Below, one piece after another: positions 13,191-25,100 of a stretch of DNA of 64,000 nucleotides. Under the pieces are notes generated by a model, which did not search any database, was not told the DNA's origin, and saw only the letters and a list, made by a program, of their open reading frames with translations. Numbering within the stretch: the stretch's first letter is position 1; the number at the start of each line of letters is the position of its first letter. The DNA is taken from positions 4,272,001 to 4,336,000 of the forward strand of contig NC_077243.1 of the NCBI RefSeq assembly GCF_947179165.1, given 5' to 3'. A program made the translations under genes and the position numbers. This DNA comes from Solanum dulcamara. Its lineage: Eukaryota > Streptophyta > Magnoliopsida > Solanales > Solanaceae.

Positions 13191-13194
13191 GAGT

Positions 13195-14805
13195 GGCTTC
13201 CTCATTGACTTTTATTTTTTCATTATTTTGAATACATTTTTATTTTTATTTGTTACTTTTAACATATTAAATTTTTTTCTCATATTTTGCCTTTTGCAGA
13301 CATAATACTAAACATCAATTAATATATTATAATAAAATATTTATATCAAATATTATTTCTTAAGATGTGTTGGAAGTTCAACATGGACACATAAAAGTGA
13401 ACCTAAGGGATACTTCATCTATTTCAAAACTCATTAATTTAAGGATAATTTTGAAATTGTGAAGTCTTCATCTATTTCAAAATTCATTTATTCAAGGATA
13501 GTTTTGAAATCTCATATAAAGGCACTCCCTATATATAACGGTACTTCTTATCTCTATACTAGATGCATAAGTCCATATTAGCACAAATCCAATATACGTT
13601 ATTTTGTTTGTTCTGATTTATGTGATATAAATGGAGTTTAAAGAGTCAATCAATTTTTTATATATTTTTAAAAATATTTTAAGTTAATTCTTATGAATTG
13701 TAGTACTTTTTATATAATTTTAAAATAATATATGTTATTCCTTCTGTTACAATTTATGTATCACATACGTAATGAGAGTCAATAAAATTTCTTATCTAAT
13801 CTTTAAATATTTTCAGTAGTTAATAATTGTGTAGTACCTTTTGTGTAATTTTTAAATATACAAAATTATTGTGATTTATAACACTTTAACGTAGTTTTTA
13901 AACGTATAACAATTTATTTTTTTAAAAGTAAGATAAGTAAATTAAAACATAAAGTCCACATTTGACTTGGAAACACATGACTCAAACAGACCCGTCGTTC
14001 AATAAGTATATGCTTCCTAGCCTCTTATATATAAGATAATGCAAGAAGTAATTTATTATCTTAAATTGTACCTTAAAATATATGTGAGGAACCTTAAAAT
14101 ATCATACAATCTCATATAAAGAATAAGTTCACAATTAAAGCTTATCTGGTCGAGTTTTTGAGAGATTAAAGATGTTTTCGCCTTCTTAAAAAATAAAATA
14201 AAAAAATACTTATTTTTAAAAAACTAACGTGTTTGACCAACTCCTTTAGAAGAAAATATGTGTTTCGGGAGAGTAGTGAAACCTATTTTTTGAGCTAAAA
14301 ATAATATATATTTTCCCAAAAATGGAAAGTATTTTTTAGTAAATAGATAAGCACTTGATAGAAGCTTTGGTCAAATATTAATCATTTCAAAAGTAGTTTT
14401 TAAATTGATTAGTCAAACAAGATTAATTTATATTTTTTAGTAAATAGATAAGCACTTGATAGAAGCTTTGGTCAAATATTAATCATTTCAAAAGTAGTTT
14501 TTAAATTGATTAGTCAAACAAAATTAATTTATCATAAAAGAATTTTAAAAAAATGAAAAAAAAACATTAAAATAGAATATTCAAAAAAATTATCAATAAA
14601 ACAGATCTTTTGTTTTACTGACAAAATCAAATTTAAGTAATTTTACTTGTCAAGATAGCATCAAATTAATTACACATCTTTTCTTAATAATTGAAAGGAT
14701 CCAAAAAAAATAAAAAATCAGTCAAACAAACTTCAATTTTGTTCAAACCACTGTCATATCATCTTATAAATAGCAAACCAATTTTATTTGTATTCATTAA
14801 ACACT
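13195..14805 (+). repeat. SPH unit 2, upstream flank
   Basis: Copy of the sequence at 17095-19193 without the hAT-like MITE that unit 3 carries at 17658. The uninterrupted target site reads TTCTGTTACAATTTATG near 13745. A 101-base tandem duplication occupies 14331-14431 and 14432-14532 and is specific to this unit. Confidence 0.75.
14765..14772 (+). promoter_or_regulatory. TATA box of SPH2
   Basis: TATAAATA, 41 bases before the start codon. The same place in SPH3 (19150-19158) and SPH4 (33028-33036) reads TAATAAATA. Confidence 0.6.
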
Positions 14806-15264
14806 ATGTCTCTCAAAATGGATCATTACCCTTACTCAAAAATCTTACTTCCATTACTTATTTTATCCCTCATCAATATTATGCAAATAACAAATGCTTT
14901 CACTTTCAATCCAAAATATACCCTTCGTTTTGTGAGTGACCTACCTGAAGATACACCTCCGGTCATAGTTCATTGTCAATCTAAAGATGATGATCTTGGA
15001 GTTCGTACACTAAAAATGGGTGACCAATTTAGTTTCTCATTCCGTATGAATTTATTTGGAACTACTCTTTTTCATTGTAGCTTTTTATGGGGTTCAAAGC
15101 ATAATAATTTTGTTGTCTTTAAAGCACGGCATGGCTATTGCGGAAGTCTTAAGCATTTCGAGAATGGCTATTGCACATGGTTAATGAAGGATTCTGGTAT
15201 TTACTTCGCTCTTGTTCCTAATCCTTCACTTGGGGACTTTAGATTTCTCTATCCTTGGTTATAA
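14806..15264 (+). CDS. SPH2, secreted plant self-incompatibility S1-like protein
   Basis: A 152-residue single-exon protein. Residues about 13-30 are a hydrophobic signal peptide. The mature part carries the family motif CQSKDDDLG (Cys57), then HCSFLWG (Cys91), GYCGSL (Cys112) and GYCTWL (Cys123); in this family these four cysteines form two disulfides. Members are small secreted proteins; poppy S1 is the pollen-rejection determinant, while most SPH proteins of other plants have no known role. The start was chosen at 14806 because all four paralogues share MSLK there and a TATA box lies 41 bases upstream. Length is typical of the family. A function in self-incompatibility is not implied; Solanaceae use S-RNases for that. 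Confidence 0.93.
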   Translation: MSLKMDHYPYSKILLPLLILSLINIMQITNAFTFNPKYTLRFVSDLPEDTPPVIVHCQSKDDDLGVRTLKMGDQFSFSFRMNLFGTTLFHCSFLWGSKHNNFVVFKARHGYCGSLKHFENGYCTWLMKDSGIYFALVPNPSLGDFRFLYPWL

Positions 15265-17094
15265 AAAAAAAAGGGAAGGGATGTATTACATTTCTTTGTA
15301 ATTATTACATGGAAGTATCTTTATATATAAGTTGTACTTTCTCTATTTTAATTAACTGAATTCTTGAGGCAATGCACATTTATTAAGAAAAAAAGTTAAG
15401 AACATAAATTGAACATTACTTTCCTCTTTTACCTTTTTAGTAATTGTCAATCTATTATTGAAAATAGAAATAATTCAAAATAAAATCATACATAAATATG
15501 AGCAATTAACTCTCTTGAATTTATCACCTAGAAAATATAAATGAAGGATAAGAATGGAAAAATATTCAAATATTTATCTTTGACTTTGAATATTCACTTA
15601 TATTGAACTATGATAAAAGCCTCAAAAATTTAGTTAATATGAAATAAATGGAGAAATTTTTAGTGTAAGTGTGCACATAGACAAGTAATTTATATTTTTC
15701 CAATGTCTATTGCACGTGGACAACTACATTTTGAGGATACTTTTTCTTTATGAAATCGCACATATATTTATATATTTTTAGATTTTCAAAGTACTAATTT
15801 ATGTGATATTATTTGACTGAACATGAAATTTTAAAAATATAGGAAATTTAACAATGTTTAAAACTATTCTTAAAATAAATGAATTTATAAATAGAAAGTA
15901 TACCTTTGGTTCACTTTTACTTGTCCACTTTAATTTTGAATTTTGCACGCTTTTGAAAAACTCCTAAAAAATAATGATTGATATGAGCATTTTACACAAT
16001 GTCCATATTAAGCGATGTTTAATATTACATCTTGAAAATAATTTGGGAAATAGATAGTTAATGCAAAGGGTAAAACACGAGGAAAAATAATTGTTTTTCT
16101 TGATTTGTTAAAAATGACAAGTAAATGTGAATACTTTTTTTTGAAATAGTAAACAAGTAAACGTGAACGGAGAGAATATGAAAACATATTTTTTACAATT
16201 GTAACTATTATATTATTATGTGATTTTGGATGCTCAAAATTCCCACCATTTATATTCATTGATCTTCCACACCTTCATATTCTTTTTCACATTCTCGTTG
16301 AATGTCATATTTATGACATTCTTTCATATTTCTCAATATAACCGTATAAATAGAGGTATTGAAATCACATTATACATACCTGATATAACAATAATATTTG
16401 GGACCAAATTCGTACGTCTTAATTTAAAAGTTGCACTATAAAAACAGCGAAACTAATAACGATGATGTAATTTTTAACCTTTTTCACCTTTAATATTTTA
16501 CTAGTGTGTATAGAAAAATATAACATTTACCCTTAGAAAAGGTAAGATACAAAAAAAAGTGAACTACATATGTGTTTGCTACAGAGAAAAATTGTGTTTG
16601 AAGAAAAATAAGTGATTTTTTTAAAAAAATATACTTATTTGATAAATAAGTAAAAAAATATTCTCTCCGAAATTTTTATACGTGATCATATAAATACCAT
16701 GAGAGATTAGGGATGTAATTTAGGGATGGTGGGATTGAGGCTTTGGGAGTGGGGGTAGGATGGGTGTTGAGGGACCGAGAAAAATTAAAGTATTATTTGT
16801 GAAACTTATTTTTTTTACTTTTATATATCTAAGAGTATCAAAAAGATGTGAAGATTCCCATCTATGGCAAATGTCATCTTCTTTTTGGTGAGTTTTCCAT
16901 TCGATATTCCATACTCGTATTGAAATTTAACTATATTCAGATTCACGTTGCATAAGACCCCATTTAGATAGAACCGCTCCCTATTAAGGGTTTTTTTCAT
17001 AGTCAATGATCGAACTCAAGACCTCTAATTAATGAAAGAGAAGCAACATCCACTGCACCACAACATGAATTTTACATTTTGCATTTTCGTGAAG
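15265..17094 (+). repeat. SPH unit 2, downstream flank with Stowaway MITE
   Basis: 3' flank shared with units 3 and 4. It contains a Stowaway-like MITE at about 15899-16178 (ends TTCACTTTTACTTGTCCACT and the inverted CAAGTAAACGTGAACGGAGA), then a block ending in CACATTCTCGTTGAATGTC near 16300, and a block with CCATGAGAGATTAGGG at 16698 that also appears in the unit 4 tail at 35277. No gene. Confidence 0.7.
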
Positions 17095-19193
17095 TGAAGT
17101 CCTTGTTGATTTTTACTTATCTATTATTTTAAAATATTTTAATTTTTATTTGTTACTTTTAACATATTAAAATAAATTCAATACTTTGTGCTTTACATAT
17201 ATAATAGTAAACATTAATTAATATGAGCATTGTAATAAAATATTTATATTAAATATTATTTTTTAAGGAGTGCTCAATGTTCAAAATGGACACATAAAAG
17301 TGAACCTAGGGGATACTTCATCTATTTCAAAACTCATTAATTTAAAGATAATTTTGAAATTGTGAAGTCTTCATCTATTTCAAAATTCATTTATTCAAGG
17401 ATAGTTTTGAAATCTCATATAAAGGCACTCCCTATATATAACGGTACTTCTTATCTCTATACTAGATATAGGAGTCCGCGTCACCACAAATCCAATATAT
17501 GCTATTTTGTGTATTTTGATTCATGTGGCATAAATGAACTTTGAAGAGTCAATCATTTTTTATATGTTTTTAAAAATATTTTAAATTGTTAATTTTTATG
17601 AATTATAGTACATTTTATTTTATTTTTAAATAATATATGTTATTTCTTCTATTACAACTAGAGGTGTTAATGGGTCGGTTATTGATGAAAATCAAAACCA
17701 AATCAATTAAAATATATATCAATCATTTGGTTGTTATCGGTTTCGGTTTGTTTTGGTCCAGTTATTCGGTTATTAACCATACAAAAAAATAAAAGAAACT
17801 ATTCATTCAAAAGAGAAGAAAAGGCAATAATTCATTTAAAAAAATAAATTATCTTCGTTTCATTTTGGATCTTATAATTCTTATACCAAAATTTTAATTA
17901 TTTTTAATTTTCTGTTATATTGTTAGTTAATCCAATGTACTAATCAACATAAATTTACCGAATAATGCATAAGTTAATGATATGATTGTATAAATAAAAG
18001 ACGTATCATATTATACTATTTTGAATTAGTGTGCTGTATTTTTTGCATAAAAAAGTGTCCATAAAAAATAATATATTATTTATATATAATTATAAAATAA
18101 TATGTATACAATTTGTCGATTTGGTTCGGTTTGGTTATTTCTTCGATTTTTTCGAACAAAACCAAAATCAAACCAAATATAATCGATTTTTAAAAATGTA
18201 AAACCAAACCAAATAAAAAATTGGTTTGGTCTGGTTTTTCAGTTTGGATCGGTTTTTACCCAAACCGTGAACACCCCTGGTTACAATTTATGTATCACAT
18301 ATGTAATAAGAGTCAACCAAATTTCTTATCTAATCTTTAAATATTTTGAGTAGTTGATTATTATGTAACACCTTTTATGTAATTTTTAAATATACAAAAT
18401 TATTGTGATTTATAACATGTTAACGTACTTTTTATAATAAATTTTAAAAAATAAGACAAATAAATTAAAACATAAAATCTATATTTGACTTGGAAATACA
18501 TGACTCAAACAGACATGTCGTTCAAGAATTATGTGTTCAATAAGTAATTTATAATCTTAAAAAGTACCCTTAAAATATATGGGAGTACCCTTAAAATATC
18601 ATACAATCTCATATAAAGAAAAAGTAATTCACCGTTACACTATATTTGGTCAAGCTTTCGAGATATTTAAGATATTTATTTATTTTTTATAAAAGTCGGG
18701 GTGTTTGACCAACTTTTTTATAAGAAAATATGTGTTTTTGGAGAGTAGTGGAACCTATTTTTTTGAAGCTAAAAAATAATATATATTTTTCCCAAAAATG
18801 AAAAGTATTTTTGAGTAAAGACACAAGCACTTGATAAAAGCTTTGGTCAAATATTAATTATTTCAAAAGTACTTTTTAAATTGATTAATCAAACACAATA
18901 CATTTATCATAAAAAAAATTAAAAATGAAAAAACACATTAAAGTAGAAGATTCACAGAAAATTGTCAATAAAACATATCTTTTCTTTTACTGATAAAATC
19001 AAATTTAAGTAATTTTACTTGTCAAGATAGCATTAGATTACACATCTTTTTCTTTATAATTGAAATGATCCAAATTAACTAAAGAGCAAAAATTACAAAA
19101 CTCAAAGTCAAACAAACTTCAATATTGTTCAAATCACTGTCATATCATCTAATAAATAGAGCAAACCAACTTCATTTGTATTCATGAAACACT
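17095..19193 (+). repeat. SPH unit 3, upstream flank
   Basis: Matches 13195-14805 block by block, including CTCCCTATATATAACGGTAC near 17428, and is interrupted by a hAT-like MITE at 17658-18280. A TATA-like TAATAAATA stands 44 bases before SPH3. Confidence 0.8.
17658..18280. mobile_element. hAT-like MITE inside the SPH unit 3 upstream flank
   Basis: Ends are inverted: CTAGAGGTGTTAATGG and, from the right, CCAGGGGTGTTCACGG, followed by subterminal GGTTTGG/TCGGTTT-rich sequence typical of small hAT-type elements. The empty site is seen in unit 2 (GTTACAATTT). TTACAA occurs on both sides, giving a 6- to 8-base target duplication depending on where the end is drawn. No ORF; superfamily is by end sequence only. 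Confidence 0.7.
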
Positions 19194-19646
19194 ATGTCTC
19201 TCAAAATGGATTATTGCCTTTACTCAAAAATCTTACTTCCATTACTTATTTTATCACTCATCATGCAAATAACAAATGCTTTCACTTTGCATCCAAAATA
19301 TACCCTTCGTTTTGTGAGTGACCTCTCTGACATTACACCTCCGGTCAAAGTTCATTGTCAATCAAAAGATGATGATCTTGGAGTTCGTACACTAAAAACG
19401 GGTGACCAATTTAATTTCTCTTTCCATATAAATTTATTTGGAACTACTCTTTTTCATTGTAGCTTTTTATGGGGTTCAAAGTATAATAACTTTGATGTCT
19501 TTAAACGATGGCATGGCTATTGCGGAAGTCTTAAGCTTTTACAGAATGGCTATTGCACATGGTTAATGGAGGATTCTGGTATTTACTTCGCTCTTGGTCC
19601 TAATCCTTCACCTGAGGACTTTAGATTTCTCTATCCTTGGTTATAA
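19194..19646 (+). CDS. SPH3, secreted plant self-incompatibility S1-like protein
   Basis: A 150-residue intact single-exon protein with signal peptide and all four cysteines (55, 89, 110, 121). It differs from SPH2 by a two-residue gap in the signal peptide and by substitutions such as LHPKYT, SDITPP and FKRWHGYC. A complete LTR retrotransposon begins 24 bases after the stop codon, so the native 3' UTR and polyadenylation region are displaced by 9.7 kb. Transcripts must end inside the LTR or use a site before it; expression may therefore differ from SPH2 and SPH4. The reading frame shows no lesion. Confidence 0.92.
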   Translation: MSLKMDYCLYSKILLPLLILSLIMQITNAFTLHPKYTLRFVSDLSDITPPVKVHCQSKDDDLGVRTLKTGDQFNFSFHINLFGTTLFHCSFLWGSKYNNFDVFKRWHGYCGSLKLLQNGYCTWLMEDSGIYFALGPNPSPEDFRFLYPWL

Positions 19647-19669
19647 AATAAAATTTTTAAAAAGGGAGG

Positions 19670-21908
19670 TGTAATGACCCGTTTGGTCATTTTGAGAATG
19701 AGTAATCTCTCTTCCATAAAATATTCTCTCCAAAAAAAAAATAAAAAAATAAAAATAAAAAAAATAATAATAATAATAATAATAAAATATAATAATTATA
19801 AATTTGGACTATTCAATAACTACGGTTATTTAGTTGAGGGGTAACTTTAGATAACTAATTTAATTGGTGGGCTAAAGTGTTAATTTATTTAATTTCATAT
19901 ACCACTTGACCTATTTATTAAAATAAGTTAAAGAAGGTTTTTATTTACAACACAATTAATTTTCAAACCCTCAGACTAAAAGAATTGAACGTGGCTTCGG
20001 CGGACGCTTCAGGTAATAGTCGGTTACGTTTTCTGCTAAGATTAATGATTGCATTTATGAGTAAGGAATTAGTGTTATAATTCTAGATTGAAAAGAAAAA
20101 GAAGAAGAAGTAAAGGAATACCAAATTTTAGTATTTTTGTCATGAGTCTTGAACCTGGAATGAGAAAGTATGAGTGGAACATTCACTGCCAATGGTAAGG
20201 CAAAGATTAGTGAAGATTTCCAATGATTAAAAAAAAGGAGTAAATGCCATGAATGGAAAGTTGTTCACGTATGTTCAATTGTCGCCACTGGTTTCGTAAA
20301 CCAGGTGGTTTCAATTGTCAACAATTTTATTTTGTATCCCATTATAAATTAAGTTTTGATATATTGAGATAGGTAATTAAATATTAGGCATATTATGTTA
20401 TATAAATTCTATTAAATTTATGATATTGGGGAAATTAATACTTAACCCTAGGCTTGAAATTTAGAAAATATAAGATTTGGTTTATTAATTGGCATCAAGA
20501 TTTGGGAACTTGATTATAGATTTGTGTGAGTTTTGGGTCTAGGATAGACATGGGTGTCGTTAGTTTTGAAATCTTATTGTGGTTAATTATTTGTTTAGAT
20601 CATACTTATTGGGAAACCCAGCGAAAAGGGAAGGCTCAGGTCTCGGAGTAATTGCGTGATTATTTAAGGCAAGTGAATTTCTAAACCTCAGTTTAAGCTT
20701 ATAGATGCTTGTATTTCTGTGTTATGTGTATTAGGAAGTAATGAGAATTAGACTGGATTATTGACTATATGATTGACCTTAAAAAAAATGGAGATGAGGG
20801 GTAGAAAATGGTGATCTAATGACATGTATTGGTGGAATTGATATGTTATGATTGTGGATTTATTTTGGACATGTGAAATGACTATGTTGATGTGAGATAG
20901 GAAAAAATTATGGTTGTTGTCATATTATTATCATGAATTATATGAACATGAATTGATTGCATTGGTTTTGACATATTGTGTTGAGATTGAAAATAATATG
21001 AAACAAAAGGGGTCGGGCCACACGCTCCGTGGCAGGTATTATGAAACAAAGGGGTCGGGCCACACGCTCCGTGGCAGGTATTATGAAATAAAGGGGTCGG
21101 GCCACACGCTCCGTGGCAAGATATATGTATTGAGGGGACGGGCCACACGCTCCGTGGCAGGTTACATGGACAGAAATGTCCCCCATGGGTTCCGGACTGT
21201 GATTCAGCGGATGTGTACCGATAGGACAGACATGCATCATTTCATTGCACTGCATTGCACCTTTTTGATATTTGTGACTTTGTGTTTACCCCAATATTGC
21301 TCTGTGTGCTGAACTTGACTTGGTATGATTCATTGACGAGACTATTGATGAGTATTTGTGGATTGTATTACTGTCGTTATTGTACAAGTGTAGAGTTGGG
21401 CTGATTTTATGCAGGTTGTAGTTAAGGAGGTTCGGTTGGGAGTACAGGAGTACTTGTATCTATTAAGCTTTGCTTAGTTTTAGCTATCCACTTGCTGAGT
21501 ACCGTGTTGTTTGGTACTCACCCCTTGCTTCCACACTTGTGTAGGTTGTGAGCCCGGACCTGCTTGATCTTCTAGCATTTTCTACTACATCCGAGGCCAT
21601 CATTCCGAGTGTCGAGGTAGCTGTTACATCTATCTAGCGGACACCTCTTGCTCTTTTCTTATGTTTTAGTCCTATTCTAGAGACAAAGACATTATGACTG
21701 TATTTCTTGTCGTACTTCGATAATAAATTAGTGGCTTGTACACGTGACAACCAATCTTGGGGGATGTTGAGTTTCTTTTACGTGTTTTCGCTTAAGTTAA
21801 ATTTTGATTCTTTTCTTTTTCTTCTGCATCTACTTTCGTTGGCTATTAGGCTGACTTATCTCGGTGGGTTGAGATGAGTGCCATCACACCCGGATTCGGG
21901 TCGTGACA
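19670..21908 (+). repeat. 5' LTR
   Basis: Left LTR of the element. It contains an A/AAT-rich tract at 19730-19790 and four GC-rich 41-42-base repeats at 21009, 21051, 21093 and 21134, each with GGGCCACACGCTCCGTGGC. ORFs on both strands across those repeats arise from their composition. Confidence 0.93.
21009..21160 (+). repeat. GC-rich minisatellite in the LTR (four units)
   Basis: Four 41-42-base units, each with a near-palindromic core CCACACGCTCCGTGG (CCAC and GTGG arms). The 3' LTR carries the same four at 28471-28622; the older solo LTR has three. The GC content stands out sharply from the AT-rich surroundings. Confidence 0.85.
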
Positions 21909-21912
21909 AAGA

Positions 21913-21924
21913 TGGTATCAGAGC
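21913..21924 (+). promoter_or_regulatory. primer-binding site (initiator tRNA-Met)
   Basis: TGGTATCAGAGC, complementary to the 3' end of plant initiator tRNA-Met, starts four bases after the 5' LTR. Confidence 0.85.
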
Positions 21925-22109
21925 CCCAGGTTCATAGGTCTCACGTGTATACAAGCCAAGTTTAAGTAGAGTCTTGCAGATCGGTACGGAGACGTCTGTA
22001 CTTATCTTCGAGAGGCTATGAGAACTTTTAGGAAATTTTCCCTTTGTTCTTTCACTTTGTATCGTGCGTGTTGTGTTGGTACTGAATTTTTGCGTGTCCC
22101 TTCTAACAG

Positions 22110-25100
22110 ATGGCCAGGACCAGAATTACGACTAGAGGTAGAGGAAGGGAGGCACTTCCTGAGGGTGATGTTGGGACCCCAACTAGGGGTAGGGATAGAG
22201 GCCGGACTAGAGGTCGTGGTCGGGGTATGGCGACAGGCAGAGGTCGTGCCCGAGGGGCGGCGCCAGCTAGAGGTCGTGCTAGAGAGGCTTCTCTTGAGCC
22301 ACAAATTGATGGTAGAGAGGAACAGGTCCCTCAAGAGTCTGCTACTACACCATTGCTTCAGGCCACTTTGATACGAGTATTGGATGCGCTTGAAGGATTT
22401 AATCAGAGTGTGAGGGTGAATGGTACACCTGAGGGTTCTCAGACTAGAGCAGGAGCTCAGACCCCACGGCAGCATCAGATTCCAATTGTTCAGGGTCTGG
22501 TGGACCAGCCACCTACGGGCCCTAGAGCGGATGAGGATGGAATACAGGTAGGAGGAGCCCAGGTTGCACCTGTGCTCATGTTGACTGACGACGAGCAACG
22601 CCGATATGAGAGGTTCCGAAAAATGGACCCTCCACAATTCCAGGGTGGAAAGACTAAGGATGCACACGAGTTTTTGACCATGTGTCGAGAGTTGTTGGAG
22701 ACAGTAGGGTTAGCTGATACTCATGGAGTTCGTTATACTACACTACAGTTGCGTGGACCAGCCAGAGAGTGGTGGAGAGTGTATACGAGTTCCAGACCAG
22801 TTGGGTCACCCCAGATGACTTGGGATGAGTTTGCTAGTGCCTTTTATGACCGTTTCATCCCCTGGAGTGTGAAGGAAGAGAGCCGATTACGGTTTGAGAA
22901 TTTGAGACAGGAAGGACTTACAGTTGCTGAATATGAGACTCGTTTCTACCAGTTGTCCAGACATGCCATGGCTGTCCTTCCTGATGAGACAGAGCGGATT
23001 CGCAGATTTGTGAGAGGACTGAACTATACTATTCGTACAACAGTTTTTCGACCGGCCCGTGAGGGCGCTTCTTTCCAGTCCATTGTGGGTGCTGCCAAGG
23101 AGGCGGAGTTGATGGAGAGAGAGGAGTTCGGGGACCCCAAGAGGGCCTGTGCTTCTGGTCAGTTTTCGGGTACCTCATCTGGAGGTAGAGGGTCCTATAG
23201 AGGAGGTGGTTCCTTTCAGCGTAGAGGACCAGTTCATGCATTTATGCCAGCTTCTGAGGATGGTCAGACACCTCGTGGTTCCTACAGTACAGGTCAGAGT
23301 TACCAGGGGTCACAACAGAGGCCGATGAGCCGGAGTAGTTATACAAGTTCTGCAGGTTCATCGCAGAGGTTTTCACACGGAAGAGTATGTTATACTTGTG
23401 GTGATCCAGATCATCTTTCATGGCAGTGTACATCTCAGGGTCGAGGAGGAACCCAGCCTAGTTCTTCAGTTTCAGTTAGAGGACCAGCGTCGCCGGTCAG
23501 AGGTCGAGGTAGAGCCCAGACTAGTAGAGGTGGTCGCACTCCTGGTAGGGGTGCTAGTGGTGCTATAGCCCCTCAGGGAGGAGGTAGAGGTGTTGGGCAG
23601 GTCGGAGGTGGTAGGGGAGCTCAGTGTTATGCTTTTCCAGGGAGACCCGAGGCTGAGGCTTCCAATGCCGTTATCACAGGTATTGTCCCAGTCTGTCATC
23701 GACCTGCATCTGTATTATTTGATCCAGGATCTACATTTTCTTATGTGTCTGCCTATTTTGCATCTAACTTTGATTTGACATATGATCGTATGTCCGTGCC
23801 CGTTCATGTTTCTACACCCGTGGGTGAACCCTTAGTGGTGGATCGAGTATATCGATCCTGTCTTATTTCCTTGGCCGGGTATGATACTTGGGTAGATATG
23901 ATTATTCTGGGGATGGTAGATTTTGATGTGATATTGGGTATGAATTGGCTTTCTCCCCATCGTGCTATTCTCGATTGTTATGCTAAAACTGTTACCTTAG
24001 CGATACCTGGTGCCCCGAGGATTGAGTGGAAGGGTACTAGTGGCTCCTATCCCGGTAAGGTTATCTCATATATTCGTGCTCAGAGGTTGATTGATAGAGG
24101 GTGTATGTCTTATTTAGCCTTTATTCGGGATACCAGTATTGAGTCACCTCCTATAGATACTGTTCCAGTGGTTAAGGAGTTTTCTGATGTATTTCCTACT
24201 GATCTTCCTGGTATTCCTCCGGATAGGGATATTGATTTTGCTATTGACTTAGAGCCTGGCACTAAACCCATTTCTATTCCTCCATATCGCATGGCTCCAA
24301 TTGAATTGAAGGAGTTGAAGGATCAGTTGCAGGACTTGTTGAGTAAGGGGTTTATTCGCCCTAGTGTGTCTCCTTGGGGTGCACCGGTTCTGTTTGTAAA
24401 AAAGAAGGATGGGACTATGAGGATGTGTATCGATTACAGGCAGTTGAACAAGGTAACTATTAAAAATAAATATCCTCTTCCCCGTATTGATGATTTATTT
24501 GATCAGCTACAGGGAGCGGCATTGTTTTCCAAAATAGACTTGAGGTCCGGTTATCATTAGATGAAGATTAGGGCATCCGATATTCCTAAGACAGCTTTTC
24601 GGACTCGTTATGGTCACTACGAGTTTTTGGTGATGTCATTTGGGTTGACGAATGCCCCCGCAGCATTCATGGAGTTGATGAATGGAGTGTTTCGCCCATA
24701 CTTAGATTCTTTTGTGATAGTATTCATTGATGACATCTTGGTGTATTCCAAAACTGAGGCAGATCATGTCCGTCATTTGAGGTTGGTACTTCAGAAATTG
24801 AGGGAAGAAAAATTGTATGCAAAGTTCTCCAAGTGTGAATTTTGGCTTAATTCTGTTACATTCTTAGGACACGTGGTGTCCAAGGAGGGGATTAGAGTGG
24901 ATCCAGCTAAGATTGAGGCAGTTAGAGGTTGGACCAGGCCTACTTCTCCTACTGAGATTCGTAGTTTTGTAGGGTTAGCCGGTTATTACAGGCGGTTTGT
25001 GCAGGGCTTCTCCACTATTGCAGCTCCACTGACTAGATTGACTCAGAAGGACGTGTATTTTCATTGGTCCGATGAATGTGAAGCAAGCTTCCAAAAGCTC

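Noticed and set aside
14788..14805. Longer SPH2 start six codons upstream
   Set aside because: It begins with TTG, not ATG; all paralogues share the MSLK start at the position used here.
21009..21160. CRISPR-like array of regular repeats
   Set aside because: Only four tandem units without unique spacers, inside a plant LTR; it is a minisatellite.
20882..21312. Overlapping ORFs on both strands in the LTR (repeated at 28344-28774 and, reversed, at 10401-10832)
   Set aside because: They follow the 42-base GC-rich repeats, exist on both strands, match no family and sit in LTRs.
22018..22371. ORF overlapping the start of gag in another frame
   Set aside because: Shadow of the RG-rich gag start; no independent support.
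24558..24560. Programmed read-through stop between gag and pol
   Set aside because: The TAG lies within a conserved RT motif, not at a gag/pol boundary, so it is a simple nonsense change.
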